In this document: in pieces, positions 6,462 through 15,300 of the stretch
Numbering within the stretch: position 1 is the stretch's first letter
Layout: every line of letters begins with the position of its first letter
Assembly: GCF_000426845.1 (NCBI RefSeq)
Contig: NZ_AUGD01000022.1
Coordinates: 1-64,000, forward strand
Origin: Bradyrhizobium sp. in8p8
GTDB taxonomy: Bacteria > Pseudomonadota > Alphaproteobacteria > Rhizobiales > Xanthobacteraceae
Direction of reading: 5' to 3'
Length of the DNA: 64,000 nt
The notes under the pieces: generated by a model
Told to the model about the DNA's origin: nothing
The model's database searches: none
Seen by the model: only the letters and a program-made list of their open reading frames with translations
Made by a program: the position numbers and the translations under genes

Positions 6462-9400
6462 CTACCCTTCGTCCAGCAGCTCGAACAGCTCTTCGACCCG
6501 TTCAAACGGCGCGTCGCCCATCGGGCTGTGATGGATCACGCGGTCGCCGTCGCGCTGCAGCGACTTGCCGCGCGACTTGCGCAGGCGCCCCGGCAGGAAC
6601 GTCGCGGCCGCCGCCTCAGGACCGACGTCGAGACGGATGATGCCCCTGCGCTTGCACGCGATCCTGAGCTTCGCCGCGGCGAAGAAGTCGCGGGCGACCT
6701 TCGGCAAAGGTCCGAAGCGGCGGGCGGTTTCCTCCTCGAGGTCTTCAAGGTCGTCCTCATCGTTGCACCTAGCGGCGCGCGCATAGAGTTCGAGCCGCAC
6801 CGGCTCGGACTGCACGTAACTCTCGGGCAGCATGTCTCCGACCGGGAGGTTGAGATCGGGCACCCACAGCGCGGCCTGCGCCTCGCCGGCCTTCTCCGAG
6901 GCCATCCTGAGGAGATGGCTGTAGAGCACGGGCCCGAACACCTGGACGTGGCCTGATTGCTGCTCGGAGAACAGATCGCCGGCACCTCTGAGGTCGAGGT
7001 CGCGCTCGCTGATGGCAAAGCCGGCGCCCGGCCGGCTGAACTCTTCGAGCACGGCGAGCCGCTTCTCGGATTGTCCGGACTCCGTCTCGGTCAAGAGATG
7101 GGCGAAGGCGCGGATGCCGCTGCGGCCGACGCGTCCGCGCAGCTGATGCAGCTGGGCAAGCCCGAACTTCTCCGGCCAGCACACCACGATGGTGTTGGCA
7201 CGGGGAATGTCGAGGCCGCTCTCGACGATGTTGGTCGCGAGCAGGACGTCTGCTCCACCCTCGACGAAGCTCATCATGCGGTCGTCGATCTCGTCCGCCG
7301 GCAGCTTGCCATGCAGACAGACGATACGCAGATCCGGCGCCACCGCCTGCACCCGCGCCAGCATCGGTTCGAGGTCCTGGATGCGCGGACAGATCAGGAA
7401 GCTCTGGCCGTGGCGCCGCTGTTCGCGCAGCAACGCGGAGGCGATGGCGGCATCCGACAGCGGCGCGATCCTGGTCGCCACCGGAAGCCTGTGCACCGGC
7501 GGCGAGGCGATCACGCTGAGGTCGCGGAAGCCGGCAAGGCCCGCGGCCAGCGTGCGCGGGATCGGCGTGGCGCTCATCATCAGCACATGGACGTTCTTGG
7601 CGAGGCCTGCGAGCTTTGCCTTCTCGGCCGCGCCGAAATGCTGCTCCTCGTCGATGATGACGAGGCCGAGATCGTCGAACCTTACGTCCTTGCCGGTGAG
7701 CGCCTGCGTGCCGATCACGACCTTGATCCGGCCGCTGCGAAGTCCCTCCCGGGTCTCGCGCAATTCCGCGCCGGATGTCGCCCGCGACAGGTTGCCCACC
7801 TCGATCCCGAACGGCGCGAAGCGCTTCTGGAACGTTGCGACGTGCTGGCGTGCGAGCACCGTGGTCGGCACCGCGATGGCCACCTGCTTGCCCGACAGCA
7901 CCGCGGCGGCCGCAGCGCGCAGCGCGACCTCCGTCTTGCCAAACCCGACGTCGCCGCAGACCACCCGGTCCATGGGATGACCGGATGCAAGATCGTCCAG
8001 CACATCGTCGATCGCCTTGGCCTGATCGCTCGTGGTGAAATAGGGAAAACGCGCGACGAACTTCTCATAGGCCGATCCCGGCGGCACCAGCTTTTCGCCG
8101 CGCCGCCGGCGGCGCTGGCTGATGTGCTTGGCCAGCACCTTGCCGGCAGCCTGGATCTCGCGCTCGGCCTCGCCGCGGCGTGCCCACCATGTGCTGCCGT
8201 CCGCCTTGTCGAGCGAAAGCTTGCCGAGCTCCGCCGCATAGGGCCACATCAAGGCGAGATCGGCCGGCGGCACCAGAACCGCGTTGTCGCCGGCGAACTT
8301 CAGGCGGATCATCTCGCGCATCGCGCCGCCGCCGGTGTTGACCGTCTGCAGGCCGTCGAGCACGGCAAGGCCGCGCTGGAGGTGGACGACCACGGTGCCC
8401 TGCTCGGGTACGTCGGCATGATCGAAGGCCGCGCTCCAGGCGCGCGCCATGGGTTGCGGATGATGGGCGCGGCTGCCGAGCACGTCGGACGCCGTCACCA
8501 CGACCAGAGGCTTCTTCCCCGGCGCGACGAAGCCGGCATCGAGATCGGCCAGCAGCGCAGCCGCCCCGCCCCGCCCGCACGCCGCCTCCTCCCAATCATC
8601 GCAGCGCTCCGCCTTGACGCCGCCCATCCGCTCCATCACGCGCAGATCGTCCTCGTGCGCGGCGGCCAGGATCAATCGCGATCCGGCCCGGCGTCTCTCC
8701 TCGACGAAGCCACGCAGCGCCTTCCTCGACGATGTCAGCTTGGAGAACTCCGGGACGGCCTGAAACGACGCCGTCCGCGGCAGCACCTTCATGCCCTTGG
8801 AGAGCTGCTTCCAGTCGCGCCGTCCGAGATATTCGCGCTCGCGCTCCGCGCGGGGCGCGGCCTCCTCGATCGTATCCAGCCATCTGTCTGCATGCGAGGG
8901 GACGCCTGCATCGCCGATCCATTTGGCGCCACCGCAATAGTCGAACAGGCTGGCGCGTTTGCTGCCTTTGCCGGAGAGGCCAAGCCGCTCCGACATGGGA
9001 TCGACGAGCAGCTCCTTGGTCTCGAAGATGATCCTGTGCTCCTTCGGGTCGAATGCCACGATCCGCTCGATCGCACGATCCGAATGCTCGATCCGGAACG
9101 GCCCCAGCGCACCGGCGGGAAATATCTCGAAGGTCTGGCCATGGAACAGCGCCCCGCCCGGATAGTCCGGCTCATCGTCCAGATCGTATCCGAGGGATTG
9201 CAGGCGCGCCTCTAGGTCCTCCTCCGAGAACGCACCGCCCACCTTCAAGCTGAGGCTCAGGCGCGCCAGGCTCGCCGGCGGCGGCAGGCGCTCCATCACG
9301 GCTTCGGCCGTCGAAACGAGAAACAGCGGCTTCTTGGATTTCGCGAGGCGCCTCAGCACGGAGGCTCTGCGCCCTGCCAGCTCGTGGGACGGCTCCAGCT

Positions 9401-9665
9401 GATCGAACGGCAACGTGTTCAATCGCGGAAACACCAGCACCTCGCACGACGGGTCGAGCGCGTGAATGACGCTGCCAAGCCGCTCCGCCCGGTTCTCGCT
9501 CTCGGCGAGAAACACGATGCCACTGCGTCCGGACTGCTTCCATTGTGCAAGCAGATGGAGAGCCATCATGCCGAGCGGCGACGAAGACGAGATCGTGGCG
9601 CGCTGCGATCCTTTGCTCTTCTTCGGCGCCTTCTTGGCCACCCGCGCCTTCTTGGAAAGCCTCAC
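6462..9665 (-). CDS. Mfd-type superfamily 2 DNA translocase (transcription-repair coupling factor paralogue)
   Basis: A 1067-residue protein with the overall order of Mfd: a UvrB-like N-terminal region, a reduced RNA polymerase-interaction region near 440-500 (QRGLAVLDGLQTVNTGG), the RecG-like helicase core, and a short C-terminal TRCF domain. Helicase motifs are GDVGFGKTE (about 570), IIDEEQHFG (about 670), MMSATPIPRTL and QLHQLRGRVGRS (about 838). The N-terminus is a Lys-rich extension (SKKARVAKKAPKKSK). Standard Mfd is near 1150 residues; this is shorter and divergent in the N-terminal third, so I read it as a second Mfd-like protein rather than mfd itself. The start is GTG 9665. Its role in repair is inferred. 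Confidence 0.8.
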   Translation of the reverse strand: MRLSKKARVAKKAPKKSKGSQRATISSSSPLGMMALHLLAQWKQSGRSGIVFLAESENRAERLGSVIHALDPSCEVLVFPRLNTLPFDQLEPSHELAGRRASVLRRLAKSKKPLFLVSTAEAVMERLPPPASLARLSLSLKVGGAFSEEDLEARLQSLGYDLDDEPDYPGGALFHGQTFEIFPAGALGPFRIEHSDRAIERIVAFDPKEHRIIFETKELLVDPMSERLGLSGKGSKRASLFDYCGGAKWIGDAGVPSHADRWLDTIEEAAPRAEREREYLGRRDWKQLSKGMKVLPRTASFQAVPEFSKLTSSRKALRGFVEERRRAGSRLILAAAHEDDLRVMERMGGVKAERCDDWEEAACGRGGAAALLADLDAGFVAPGKKPLVVVTASDVLGSRAHHPQPMARAWSAAFDHADVPEQGTVVVHLQRGLAVLDGLQTVNTGGGAMREMIRLKFAGDNAVLVPPADLALMWPYAAELGKLSLDKADGSTWWARRGEAEREIQAAGKVLAKHISQRRRRRGEKLVPPGSAYEKFVARFPYFTTSDQAKAIDDVLDDLASGHPMDRVVCGDVGFGKTEVALRAAAAAVLSGKQVAIAVPTTVLARQHVATFQKRFAPFGIEVGNLSRATSGAELRETREGLRSGRIKVVIGTQALTGKDVRFDDLGLVIIDEEQHFGAAEKAKLAGLAKNVHVLMMSATPIPRTLAAGLAGFRDLSVIASPPVHRLPVATRIAPLSDAAIASALLREQRRHGQSFLICPRIQDLEPMLARVQAVAPDLRIVCLHGKLPADEIDDRMMSFVEGGADVLLATNIVESGLDIPRANTIVVCWPEKFGLAQLHQLRGRVGRSGIRAFAHLLTETESGQSEKRLAVLEEFSRPGAGFAISERDLDLRGAGDLFSEQQSGHVQVFGPVLYSHLLRMASEKAGEAQAALWVPDLNLPVGDMLPESYVQSEPVRLELYARAARCNDEDDLEDLEEETARRFGPLPKVARDFFAAAKLRIACKRRGIIRLDVGPEAAAATFLPGRLRKSRGKSLQRDGDRVIHHSPMGDAPFERVEELFELLDEG

Positions 9666-10114
9666 TTGAACCCGTCTCTAATCTTAACCCGTCGCCAACA
9701 GAATGCGAGCCGCCCTCTCTGTCGAATCGGCAACTCGCCGCCATGCATATGGGATTTGCCCTGCGAACGCACCCCTCGTTGGCAACGTTCAAGGCGGCGC
9801 CGCGATCCCTTACAAGCTGGCCGTTGTTCAGCCTCGAAGACGGAACCGACGCGGGCAATCTCTGCATCTCGCGATGCATGCGGCGCGGCGATGGGCGACG
9901 CCTTGCATATGGCCATGAAAAAACCCCAGCGCTTGGAGCCACGCTGGGGCGTTTCGTTCGAAATGAACTGGTCAAGCAATGTCATCTCGATAGCAGCGAT
10001 CTCGCTGCGCGCTTGTGAACTGGCTCACACACCTCCTGCCGGAACAGGGTACCTCATCCCCATTTGAGCGCGCATACGCCGCGCGCTAGGATGGTCGCTT
10101 TGATGGAGGAAAAT
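9666..10114. other. Intergenic region with a minus-strand terminator
   Basis: No supported coding gene. A strong minus-oriented terminator sits at 9924-9949, about 260 bases upstream of the Mfd-like gene. On the minus strand GGAGG occurs at 10036-10032 with a GTG only three bases later, too close to be convincing as a start. The region could encode a small RNA or a leader. Confidence 0.4.
9918..9949 (-). terminator. Rho-independent terminator on the minus strand, orphan
   Basis: CCCCAGCG (9924-9931) and CGCTGGGG (9942-9949) form a perfect 8-bp stem; read on the minus strand the stem is followed by TTTTTT. No minus-strand gene precedes it closely, so it ends either a small RNA from about 10,040 or an attenuated leader of the Mfd-like gene. 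Confidence 0.7.
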
Positions 10115-10354
10115 TTGAAGTCGTTCATTTTCATCAGCATCATCGCGCTGCTCGCGATGGCCCCTGCCCACGCCCAGACGCTGGTCGATCCCAACAAGGT
10201 TGCCCCCGAATACCGCGAGGCAGCGGAGAAGCGCCGGGCCGAGCAATTGCGCCAGCGTGAATGCGCGCTCAAGGCAGATCTCGAGAAGGTGCTGCCGAGG
10301 GATCGCACCGCTTTTCTCAACCGTTGCCTGGAGACGATGGCGGCCAAGCAATAG
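10115..10354 (+). CDS. Small secreted protein with a TTG start
   Basis: A 79-residue protein. GGAGGA at 10105-10110 lies four bases before TTG 10115, and starting there gives a proper signal peptide (MKSFIFISIIALLAMAPAHA, cleavage before QT), whereas upstream ATGs would put acidic residues in front of it. The mature part is a highly charged helix (YREAAEKRRAEQLRQREC) with two Cys residues that could form a disulphide. Function unknown. It is transcribed away from the Mfd-like gene. Confidence 0.65.
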   Translation: MKSFIFISIIALLAMAPAHAQTLVDPNKVAPEYREAAEKRRAEQLRQRECALKADLEKVLPRDRTAFLNRCLETMAAKQ

Positions 10355-10513
10355 CGGTCGGGTGTTCCAACGGGCTCTTCCGCAAACAGGCGCGCCCGCC
10401 GAGGACGCTCGGCCGCGTGCGCTCTGCAAACTCCAGCAACGAACGCATTCAAGCTTTCTTCAGATATTTGGGATCAGCTGACGATCCATTTAAAAAGTCA
10501 TTGTCGTCCGCGC

Positions 10514-10798
10514 ATGAGTTCGGTCCAGATTCAGTGCACGCGGTGCAAGAACGTGTTTCGCGACCGCGCCGGGCGGTTGCAGGACGGCTATTCCAGGCAA
10601 TGTCCGAGCTGCGAGGTGGTGCTGTTCTTCGCCGAAGACTCCCAGCACGCTTTCATCAAGCGCGCGATGCGCTCCGCGCGCCAGGTCCGCAAGGAGATGC
10701 GCGAGCTCGAGGCCGCAAGGCTCGCTGCACCCGAACGGCAAGCGCCGCAATCGAGGAGATTCGCCGGGCGGACGCGATCGGCGGAGCGGGAGGACTAG
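10514..10798 (+). CDS. Small zinc-ribbon protein
   Basis: A 94-residue protein with CTRC near residue 8 and CPSC near residue 30, the four-Cys pattern of an N-terminal zinc ribbon of the MJ0042 type, followed by a basic helical tail (AMRSARQVRKEMRELEAAR). The ATG at 10514 is the only sensible start. Its gene converges on the Nudix gene with one base between stops. Role unknown; such ribbons bind nucleic acid or protein partners. Confidence 0.7.
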   Translation: MSSVQIQCTRCKNVFRDRAGRLQDGYSRQCPSCEVVLFFAEDSQHAFIKRAMRSARQVRKEMRELEAARLAAPERQAPQSRRFAGRTRSAERED

Positions 10799-10799
10799 C

Positions 10800-11204
10800 T
10801 CAGCTTCGCCGCTGCTTCCTCGGAAACAGCCGGTCGCGGATGTAGCGCGATGTCGGCGTCAGGCGGATGCCACGGGGCTTCTGCCAGGCGGCGCGGTCGA
10901 GCTCCTTCTTGTCGCCGATCAACAGCCTGCCCTTGGCGGCCTTGGCAATGAAGATCGCGTCGCTCATCTTGCGACCAGAGACCTTGTTCCTCGCCTTCAC
11001 TTCCTTCCAGAGGCTGATCCTGCCGAGCTTCAGCTTGGGCAGTTCCTCCTTGATCTCCCGCCGCAGGCAGTCCTTGTCCGACTCGCGCGCACGCTTGCGG
11101 CCGCCCGGAAACATCCAAAGGCCGTCCGACCGCCGTCTGACCAACAATACCTTGCCGCGCTTGGCGGCAACCAGCTTGGAAGACTTCGCCATTGCTGCCG
11201 TCAT
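10800..11204 (-). CDS. Nudix hydrolase
   Basis: A 134-residue single-domain protein with the Nudix box GRKRARESDKDCLRREIKEE (about residues 35-54): G-x5-E-x7-REUxEE. The following glycine of the consensus is replaced by proline (EELPKL), so activity may be altered. The family hydrolyses nucleoside diphosphate-linked compounds; the substrate cannot be read from sequence. An alternative start is ATG 11192 (MAKSSKL). The basic C-terminus (RDRLFPRKQRRS) is typical of rhizobial members. Confidence 0.85.
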   Translation of the reverse strand: MTAAMAKSSKLVAAKRGKVLLVRRRSDGLWMFPGGRKRARESDKDCLRREIKEELPKLKLGRISLWKEVKARNKVSGRKMSDAIFIAKAAKGRLLIGDKKELDRAAWQKPRGIRLTPTSRYIRDRLFPRKQRRS

Positions 11205-11330
11205 CGAAAGAGAATCGGCTCAATCGTAACTTGTCTAGTCGAATAGACAAGTTCGCGGCACGCTTCGATCGCAGACGGCGAGCCATCGGTCCAGCCCGGC
11301 AAGATCGGCAGACAAGCCGTCGAGGCGCGA

Positions 11331-12416
11331 TCAGCGCTCCCCCGCCTCCGCCCGGTCCTCCGTCCTGATCCAGGCCATCATCATCTCCCAGGCCACCGAC
11401 AGGATGATCGGTCCGATGAACAGTCCGACGATGCCGTGGGCCAACGTGCCGCCGATCACGCCGACGAAGATCACGATGGTCGGGGTGGTCAGGCCGCGTC
11501 CCATGACAAGCGGCTTCAACATGGTGTCGATGAAGCCGACAAGGACGAGAAACACGGTAAGGAGCAGCGCCGTAGTGACGTCCTTGGCGGTCCATATCCA
11601 GATGATGACCGGCAGCAGGACGAGAAAGGCCCCGATCTGTACGATCGAGAGCAGCAGCACGATGAACGCTAGAAGCCCTGCGCTAGGCACCTCGGCGAGC
11701 TTGAAGCCGATGCCGGCGAGCAGCGCCTGCACGATCGCGACGCCGATCACGCCCTGCGCCACGGCGCGGATGGTCGCGCCCGCCAGCCCCAGGAAATGCT
11801 CGGTCTGCTCGGGCACGATACGAAACAGAAAGCCGCGGCCGGCCGCGACCAGCCTCGGCCCATGCGGAAAGAGAAAGCCGGCTACGAACACGGAGACGAG
11901 AAACTGGAGCGTTCCGACGCCGGCATCGCCTGCGAGCGAGAGCAGCGGGCCAGCCAGCGGCTGAAGATACGGCGCCACCTCGCGCACCACCGCCCGAACG
12001 TTGTTGTAGGCTTGGTCCCAGAGTTCGTAGAGCCAGGGGCCGACGAGCGGCCACGACTTGAGCTGTTCCGGCGCCGACTGAAGCGCGAGGTCGCCGGTGC
12101 CGAGCTGGTGCGCCAGCTCTCGCACGCCGTCCACCGCGCTGATGCCGAGCCAGGTCGCTGGACCGATGACGATGCCGAGCGTAATCAGGGTCAGGATCGC
12201 TGCCGCGGTCTTGGGCCGGCCGCCGAGGATCTTGGCAACCCAGCTGAACGCCGGATAGAACGCGACCGCGAGCACGCCGCTCCAGGCCAGGATCGGCACG
12301 AACGGGCGGATAATCAGGAAAGTCCAGATGATCAGCAAGGCAAGCAGGCCGAGCCGGATCACGAGCTGGATGACGTCCTCTCCCGTCAGGAGCTGACGGA
12401 GACTTTTCACGGGCAC
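11331..12416 (-). CDS. AI-2E family transporter (PerM-type permease)
   Basis: A 361-residue integral membrane protein with about eight hydrophobic segments, clustered at the N-terminus (VIRLGLLALLIIWTFLIIRP) and in the C-terminal half (LLAFIVLLLSIVQIGAFLVL, GLTTPTIVIFVGVIGGTLA). The last part, GHGIVG-like AHGIVGLFIGPIILSVA, matches the conserved end of the AI-2E/UPF0118 family. Members export small molecules or ions; the autoinducer link is not general. The start is GTG 12416 preceded by AAGGA. No obvious operon partner. Confidence 0.85.
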   Translation of the reverse strand: MPVKSLRQLLTGEDVIQLVIRLGLLALLIIWTFLIIRPFVPILAWSGVLAVAFYPAFSWVAKILGGRPKTAAAILTLITLGIVIGPATWLGISAVDGVRELAHQLGTGDLALQSAPEQLKSWPLVGPWLYELWDQAYNNVRAVVREVAPYLQPLAGPLLSLAGDAGVGTLQFLVSVFVAGFLFPHGPRLVAAGRGFLFRIVPEQTEHFLGLAGATIRAVAQGVIGVAIVQALLAGIGFKLAEVPSAGLLAFIVLLLSIVQIGAFLVLLPVIIWIWTAKDVTTALLLTVFLVLVGFIDTMLKPLVMGRGLTTPTIVIFVGVIGGTLAHGIVGLFIGPIILSVAWEMMMAWIRTEDRAEAGER

Positions 12417-12665
12417 AGCTTTCCTTGCGGCATGAACGCGACTTCCGGCGCAGCCTGGCCGTTATTGCCAGCAACGCAACCGCCGTCAAGATGACTGGAA
12501 CTGACGTCCAGGACCAGGACCATGTCGGGCCACTCCGCATTCCGAAATGCCCGGTCTTCCACTCGCCTTGGCTAACGCCCGTTAACCGGATTCCCCCGCG
12601 CCGGTTTACGCCGCTGCAAACGCTGCTGCCTACGGTGCATCGAGATCAGAAACGCAGTCGGTGCA

Positions 12666-12893
12666 ATGGCCAACAGCATCTGGAAGATCGAAGAGTTCAC
12701 CTGCGCGGGTTGCGGCATGAACTACACCGCGACAAGAGAGGAGCACAGCGAAGCTCACACCGGCAGTTTCAAATGCGGCATCTGTAACAGCGTTGTGCAC
12801 GCTTGGTCCGGCAAGCATCATTTCTTTGGCTGGCAAGCAGTGAAAACGAGGCCGCCTGTGTTCGGGAGGCGTTGGGCGGACGTGGAGTGGTAA
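12666..12893 (+). CDS. Small four-cysteine zinc-ribbon protein
   Basis: A 75-residue protein starting MANSIWKIEEFTCAGCGMNY with a second pair in FKCGICN; Cys13, Cys16, Cys37 and Cys40 would hold one zinc. A Trp- and His-containing segment follows (HAWSGKHHFFGW). The family is not one I can name. It stands alone between the divergent AI-2E permease and a helical protein. Confidence 0.6.
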   Translation: MANSIWKIEEFTCAGCGMNYTATREEHSEAHTGSFKCGICNSVVHAWSGKHHFFGWQAVKTRPPVFGRRWADVEW

Positions 12894-12993
12894 CTGCCCG
12901 CGGCGTCGCGGGATCGGCCGAATTGCACCGGCGCTATTTGGATTCCGTTCACCGATCGCCGCTAGATCAGGAAGATCCTCCGCGACGAACCGC

Positions 12994-13296
12994 ATGGCCG
13001 ACCTCAACGCCGTCCTGACCAGGCTCAATGACCGTCTGCTCCGCCTCGAGGGCGAGCTGTTCGTGCTGCGCTCGCTGGCGCGCGCGACGTTGACGGCGGG
13101 CGACGACCATGCGGCGCGCATGCGCAAGCTGGTCGAGGCCGCAAAAGTGGCGCTCGACGACGAGGCCAAGCGTCCTCTCGACAAGCCGACACGCAAATAC
13201 GTTGATGCGGCAACCGCACTGGTGGACGAGCTGCTGGTCGAGCCGACGCCGGCGCGGCCGCTTTTCACAGTCATTGACGGCGGCCGGCGCGACTGA
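12994..13296 (+). CDS. Helical protein of unknown function (100 residues)
   Basis: The protein starts MADLNAVLTRLNDRLLRLEG and is almost wholly alpha-helical with heptad-like leucines up to about residue 75, ending in a beta-like FTVIDGG. No membrane or signal segment. Probably a cytoplasmic oligomeric protein. I do not recognise a function. Confidence 0.65.
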   Translation: MADLNAVLTRLNDRLLRLEGELFVLRSLARATLTAGDDHAARMRKLVEAAKVALDDEAKRPLDKPTRKYVDAATALVDELLVEPTPARPLFTVIDGGRRD

Positions 13297-13422
13297 GCGA
13301 TAGAGGCAGCGGCATGGACTTCGCAATTAAGACAGGGTCGGCCTGAACCGTGCATGAACGCGACTTGGACTCCGACGAAGCGTGGGCCTCGAATTCCGCG
13401 CACGAGGCGGCTCGCGACCGTG

Positions 13423-13641
13423 CTAGACCGCCGTAGAATTTTCTGCTTTCAGACGCCTGAGCCCCGCCTCGATGATAGCGATCTCCTCGTCGATCTGACC
13501 GATCGGCAGGCTGAAGTCATAACCAGACCTGCTCTTGAGATCGACCGCGAGTCGCTGCCTGTGCATCATCAGCTCATCGAGGCCGCCGCGGTTCTTCAGA
13601 CGCACATACGCGTCGACGATCTGCTCGATTGCGCTCGGCAT
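13423..13641 (-). CDS. Helical protein of unknown function (72 residues)
   Basis: The protein starts MPSAIEQIVDAYVRLKNRGG and has a second helix LDELMMHRQRLAVDL and a third EIAIIEAGLRRLKAE, so a small helical bundle. I took ATG 13641 rather than a start 17 codons further upstream because the upstream residues (AGGAGAPSSLFAG) look like untranslated sequence. This type of short protein recurs in Bradyrhizobium-like genomes. Role unknown. Confidence 0.6.
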   Translation of the reverse strand: MPSAIEQIVDAYVRLKNRGGLDELMMHRQRLAVDLKSRSGYDFSLPIGQIDEEIAIIEAGLRRLKAENSTAV

Positions 13642-14180
13642 TAAATCTGTCCCGGCGAAAAGGCTCGATGGCGCGCCCGCCCCGCCGGCCATTTCGATGT
13701 CGCGGTACGCAATACAAATCCGCGACGGATTCGTCGATACACCAAGCTGGTTGAGATCGCGTTACCATTGGATGACTTCGTGATGCGCGGCATGAAAAGG
13801 CCGCCGGCGATCATGCGAGCGGCCAAGCCGGGTTCGAAAACGGATGCGGTCGAAGTGTCGCCAGCCCCGCTCGGCGCACGTTATCAGCCGATCGGAGACC
13901 GCTCTGTCAAGAACCAAACACAGGAACCGCTCAGCGGCCGCTTGCCCGCGGGCCGTGGCGGCGCGGCAACGCCAGACGGTGATGCGAAGACACGCGACAA
14001 GCCGCGATCGGCGCCGTAGCAGTAACAGGCGCGATGGAGCGCCGGCGGCTCCTCGTCCGATGTGCGCAGCCGGCGACCCGGCGCATTGTTGATAACCTGC
14101 GCAAACGCTCCACGGGTGGTGACAGGGCGTGCGGACGTGTTATCGGGGGATGACGCAGTTGCGAGACGGATCGGATACCC
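13642..14180. other. Intergenic stretch without a supported gene
   Basis: About 540 bases. Overlapping short frames on both strands at 13,640-13,830 include SLVY on one frame and IDESVADLYCVPRHRNG-like residues on a neighbouring minus frame, which could be a decayed small gene, but I cannot support it. No clear terminator or operator was found. The promoter of the formyltransferase should lie at its right end. Confidence 0.35.
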
Positions 14181-14768
14181 ATGCGAATTACCCTCGTCGG
14201 CTCCCGCCATTTCGGCGTGACCACCCTGAACATGCTCCGGGAGCACGGCGTCTCGGTCATCCGGGTCGTGGTTGCCGATGCCGAGGATCGCCTCGCCGCG
14301 ACCGCCAAAGCTGCCGGGATCGACGTCGTGGTGCAAGCCAATCCGAAGCTGGTGGTGGCCTCCGAGATTGCCCCGGACACCGATCTGATCGTCACCGCAC
14401 ATAGCCACGCCCGGATCGGCAAGGACGCGCTGGCCGCGGCCAAGCTCGGCGGGATCGGCTATCACCCCTCGCTGCTGCCACGCCATCGCGGCAAGGCCGC
14501 CGTTGAATGGACCATCAAGGAGGGCGATCCGATCGCCGGCGGCACGATATACCATCTCGCCGACCGCATGGACGCCGGCGCGATCGCCGCCCAGGACTGG
14601 TGCTTCGTCAAAAAGGGCGAGACCGCACGCGAACTCTGGGAGCGCGCGCTGGCGCCGCTCGGGCTCAAGCTGCTGGCCGATGTGATCGACTACGCCAAGG
14701 TCCACAAGGCGCTGCCAGCCAAAGTCCAGGACGAGCAGTTCGCGACATCCGCACCGAGCCTCTCCTGA
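14181..14768 (+). CDS. Formyltransferase-family protein, single catalytic domain
   Basis: A 195-residue protein consisting only of the formyltransferase N-terminal fold; the C-terminal tRNA-binding domain of methionyl-tRNA formyltransferase is absent. The active-site loop reads GIGYHPSLLPRHRG and the later motif GGTIYHLADRMDAGAI supplies the conserved Asp. The catalytic triad in this fold is Asn-His-Asp (family knowledge); here the Asn two residues before His is Gly, so the chemistry may differ. Such short proteins act on sugar nucleotides, folate or unknown amines. Stand-alone gene; a substrate cannot be proposed from context. Confidence 0.75.
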   Translation: MRITLVGSRHFGVTTLNMLREHGVSVIRVVVADAEDRLAATAKAAGIDVVVQANPKLVVASEIAPDTDLIVTAHSHARIGKDALAAAKLGGIGYHPSLLPRHRGKAAVEWTIKEGDPIAGGTIYHLADRMDAGAIAAQDWCFVKKGETARELWERALAPLGLKLLADVIDYAKVHKALPAKVQDEQFATSAPSLS

Positions 14769-14949
14769 GGCTCCTTGATGTTTACCTTTAACGTGAAGGG
14801 GCCTTGATTTCACTTTGGAAATTGGAGCCGAAAACGCAAATAAACCATTGTCCCGAAACGAATAATTTTCGGTTTGGCGTCGCATCAAATTTCCGTCACA
14901 TTTCGTCCGAATAAACCGTCAGCATCTCAGAGACATTCAAGGACGATTC

Positions 14950-15300
14950 ATGCGTTTTGGTCGCATCGCGGCGTTCTGCGCCGCCTCAGTTTTCGCCGGC
15001 ACCCTCGCCGCCCCCGCTCTTGCCCAGAGCCCCTATGATGGCAATTGGCAGGTCACCATCGTGACCAAGACCGGCTCGTGCGAGCCGACCGCCAGCTCCA
15101 TGCTGACAGTAGCTGGCGGCAAAATCACCGCGCCTGGCGCTAACGTTTCCGGCACCATCGGCAGTGGGGGACTTGTGAAGGTTTCGATCAATGGTGCATA
15201 TGCCAACGGTCAACTCAACGGCAACGCCGGATCGGGGAAGTGGAATGGAGCATCAGCAGGCATACCGTGCAGCGGGCGCTGGGAAGCATCGCGCCTATAG
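14950..15300 (+). CDS. Secreted beta-rich protein of unknown function
   Basis: A 116-residue protein with a signal peptide ending at ALAQS. The mature part is made of short strands and Gly/Ser/Asn turns (NWQVTIVTKTGSC, VSGTIGSGGLVKVSINGAY) with two Cys residues that may pair. It resembles small periplasmic beta-sandwich proteins; no enzymatic motif. The gene overlaps the next by 56 bases and the two share the same general design, so they are probably an operon from an old duplication. Confidence 0.7.
   Translation: MRFGRIAAFCAASVFAGTLAAPALAQSPYDGNWQVTIVTKTGSCEPTASSMLTVAGGKITAPGANVSGTIGSGGLVKVSINGAYANGQLNGNAGSGKWNGASAGIPCSGRWEASRL

Noticed and set aside
6957..9215. A 752-codon open frame on the plus strand opposite the Mfd-like gene
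   Set aside because: It has no family resemblance, is rich in Arg, His and Gly as expected of an antisense shadow of a GC-rich gene, and covers a well-supported helicase on the other strand.
10021..10040. A 17-codon minus-strand leader peptide with GTG near GGAGG
   Set aside because: Only three bases separate the ribosome site from the GTG, and the codons show no attenuation pattern.
13884..14888. A 334-codon minus-strand frame opposite the formyltransferase
   Set aside because: It overlaps the formyltransferase, which has clear active-site motifs; the minus frame has none.
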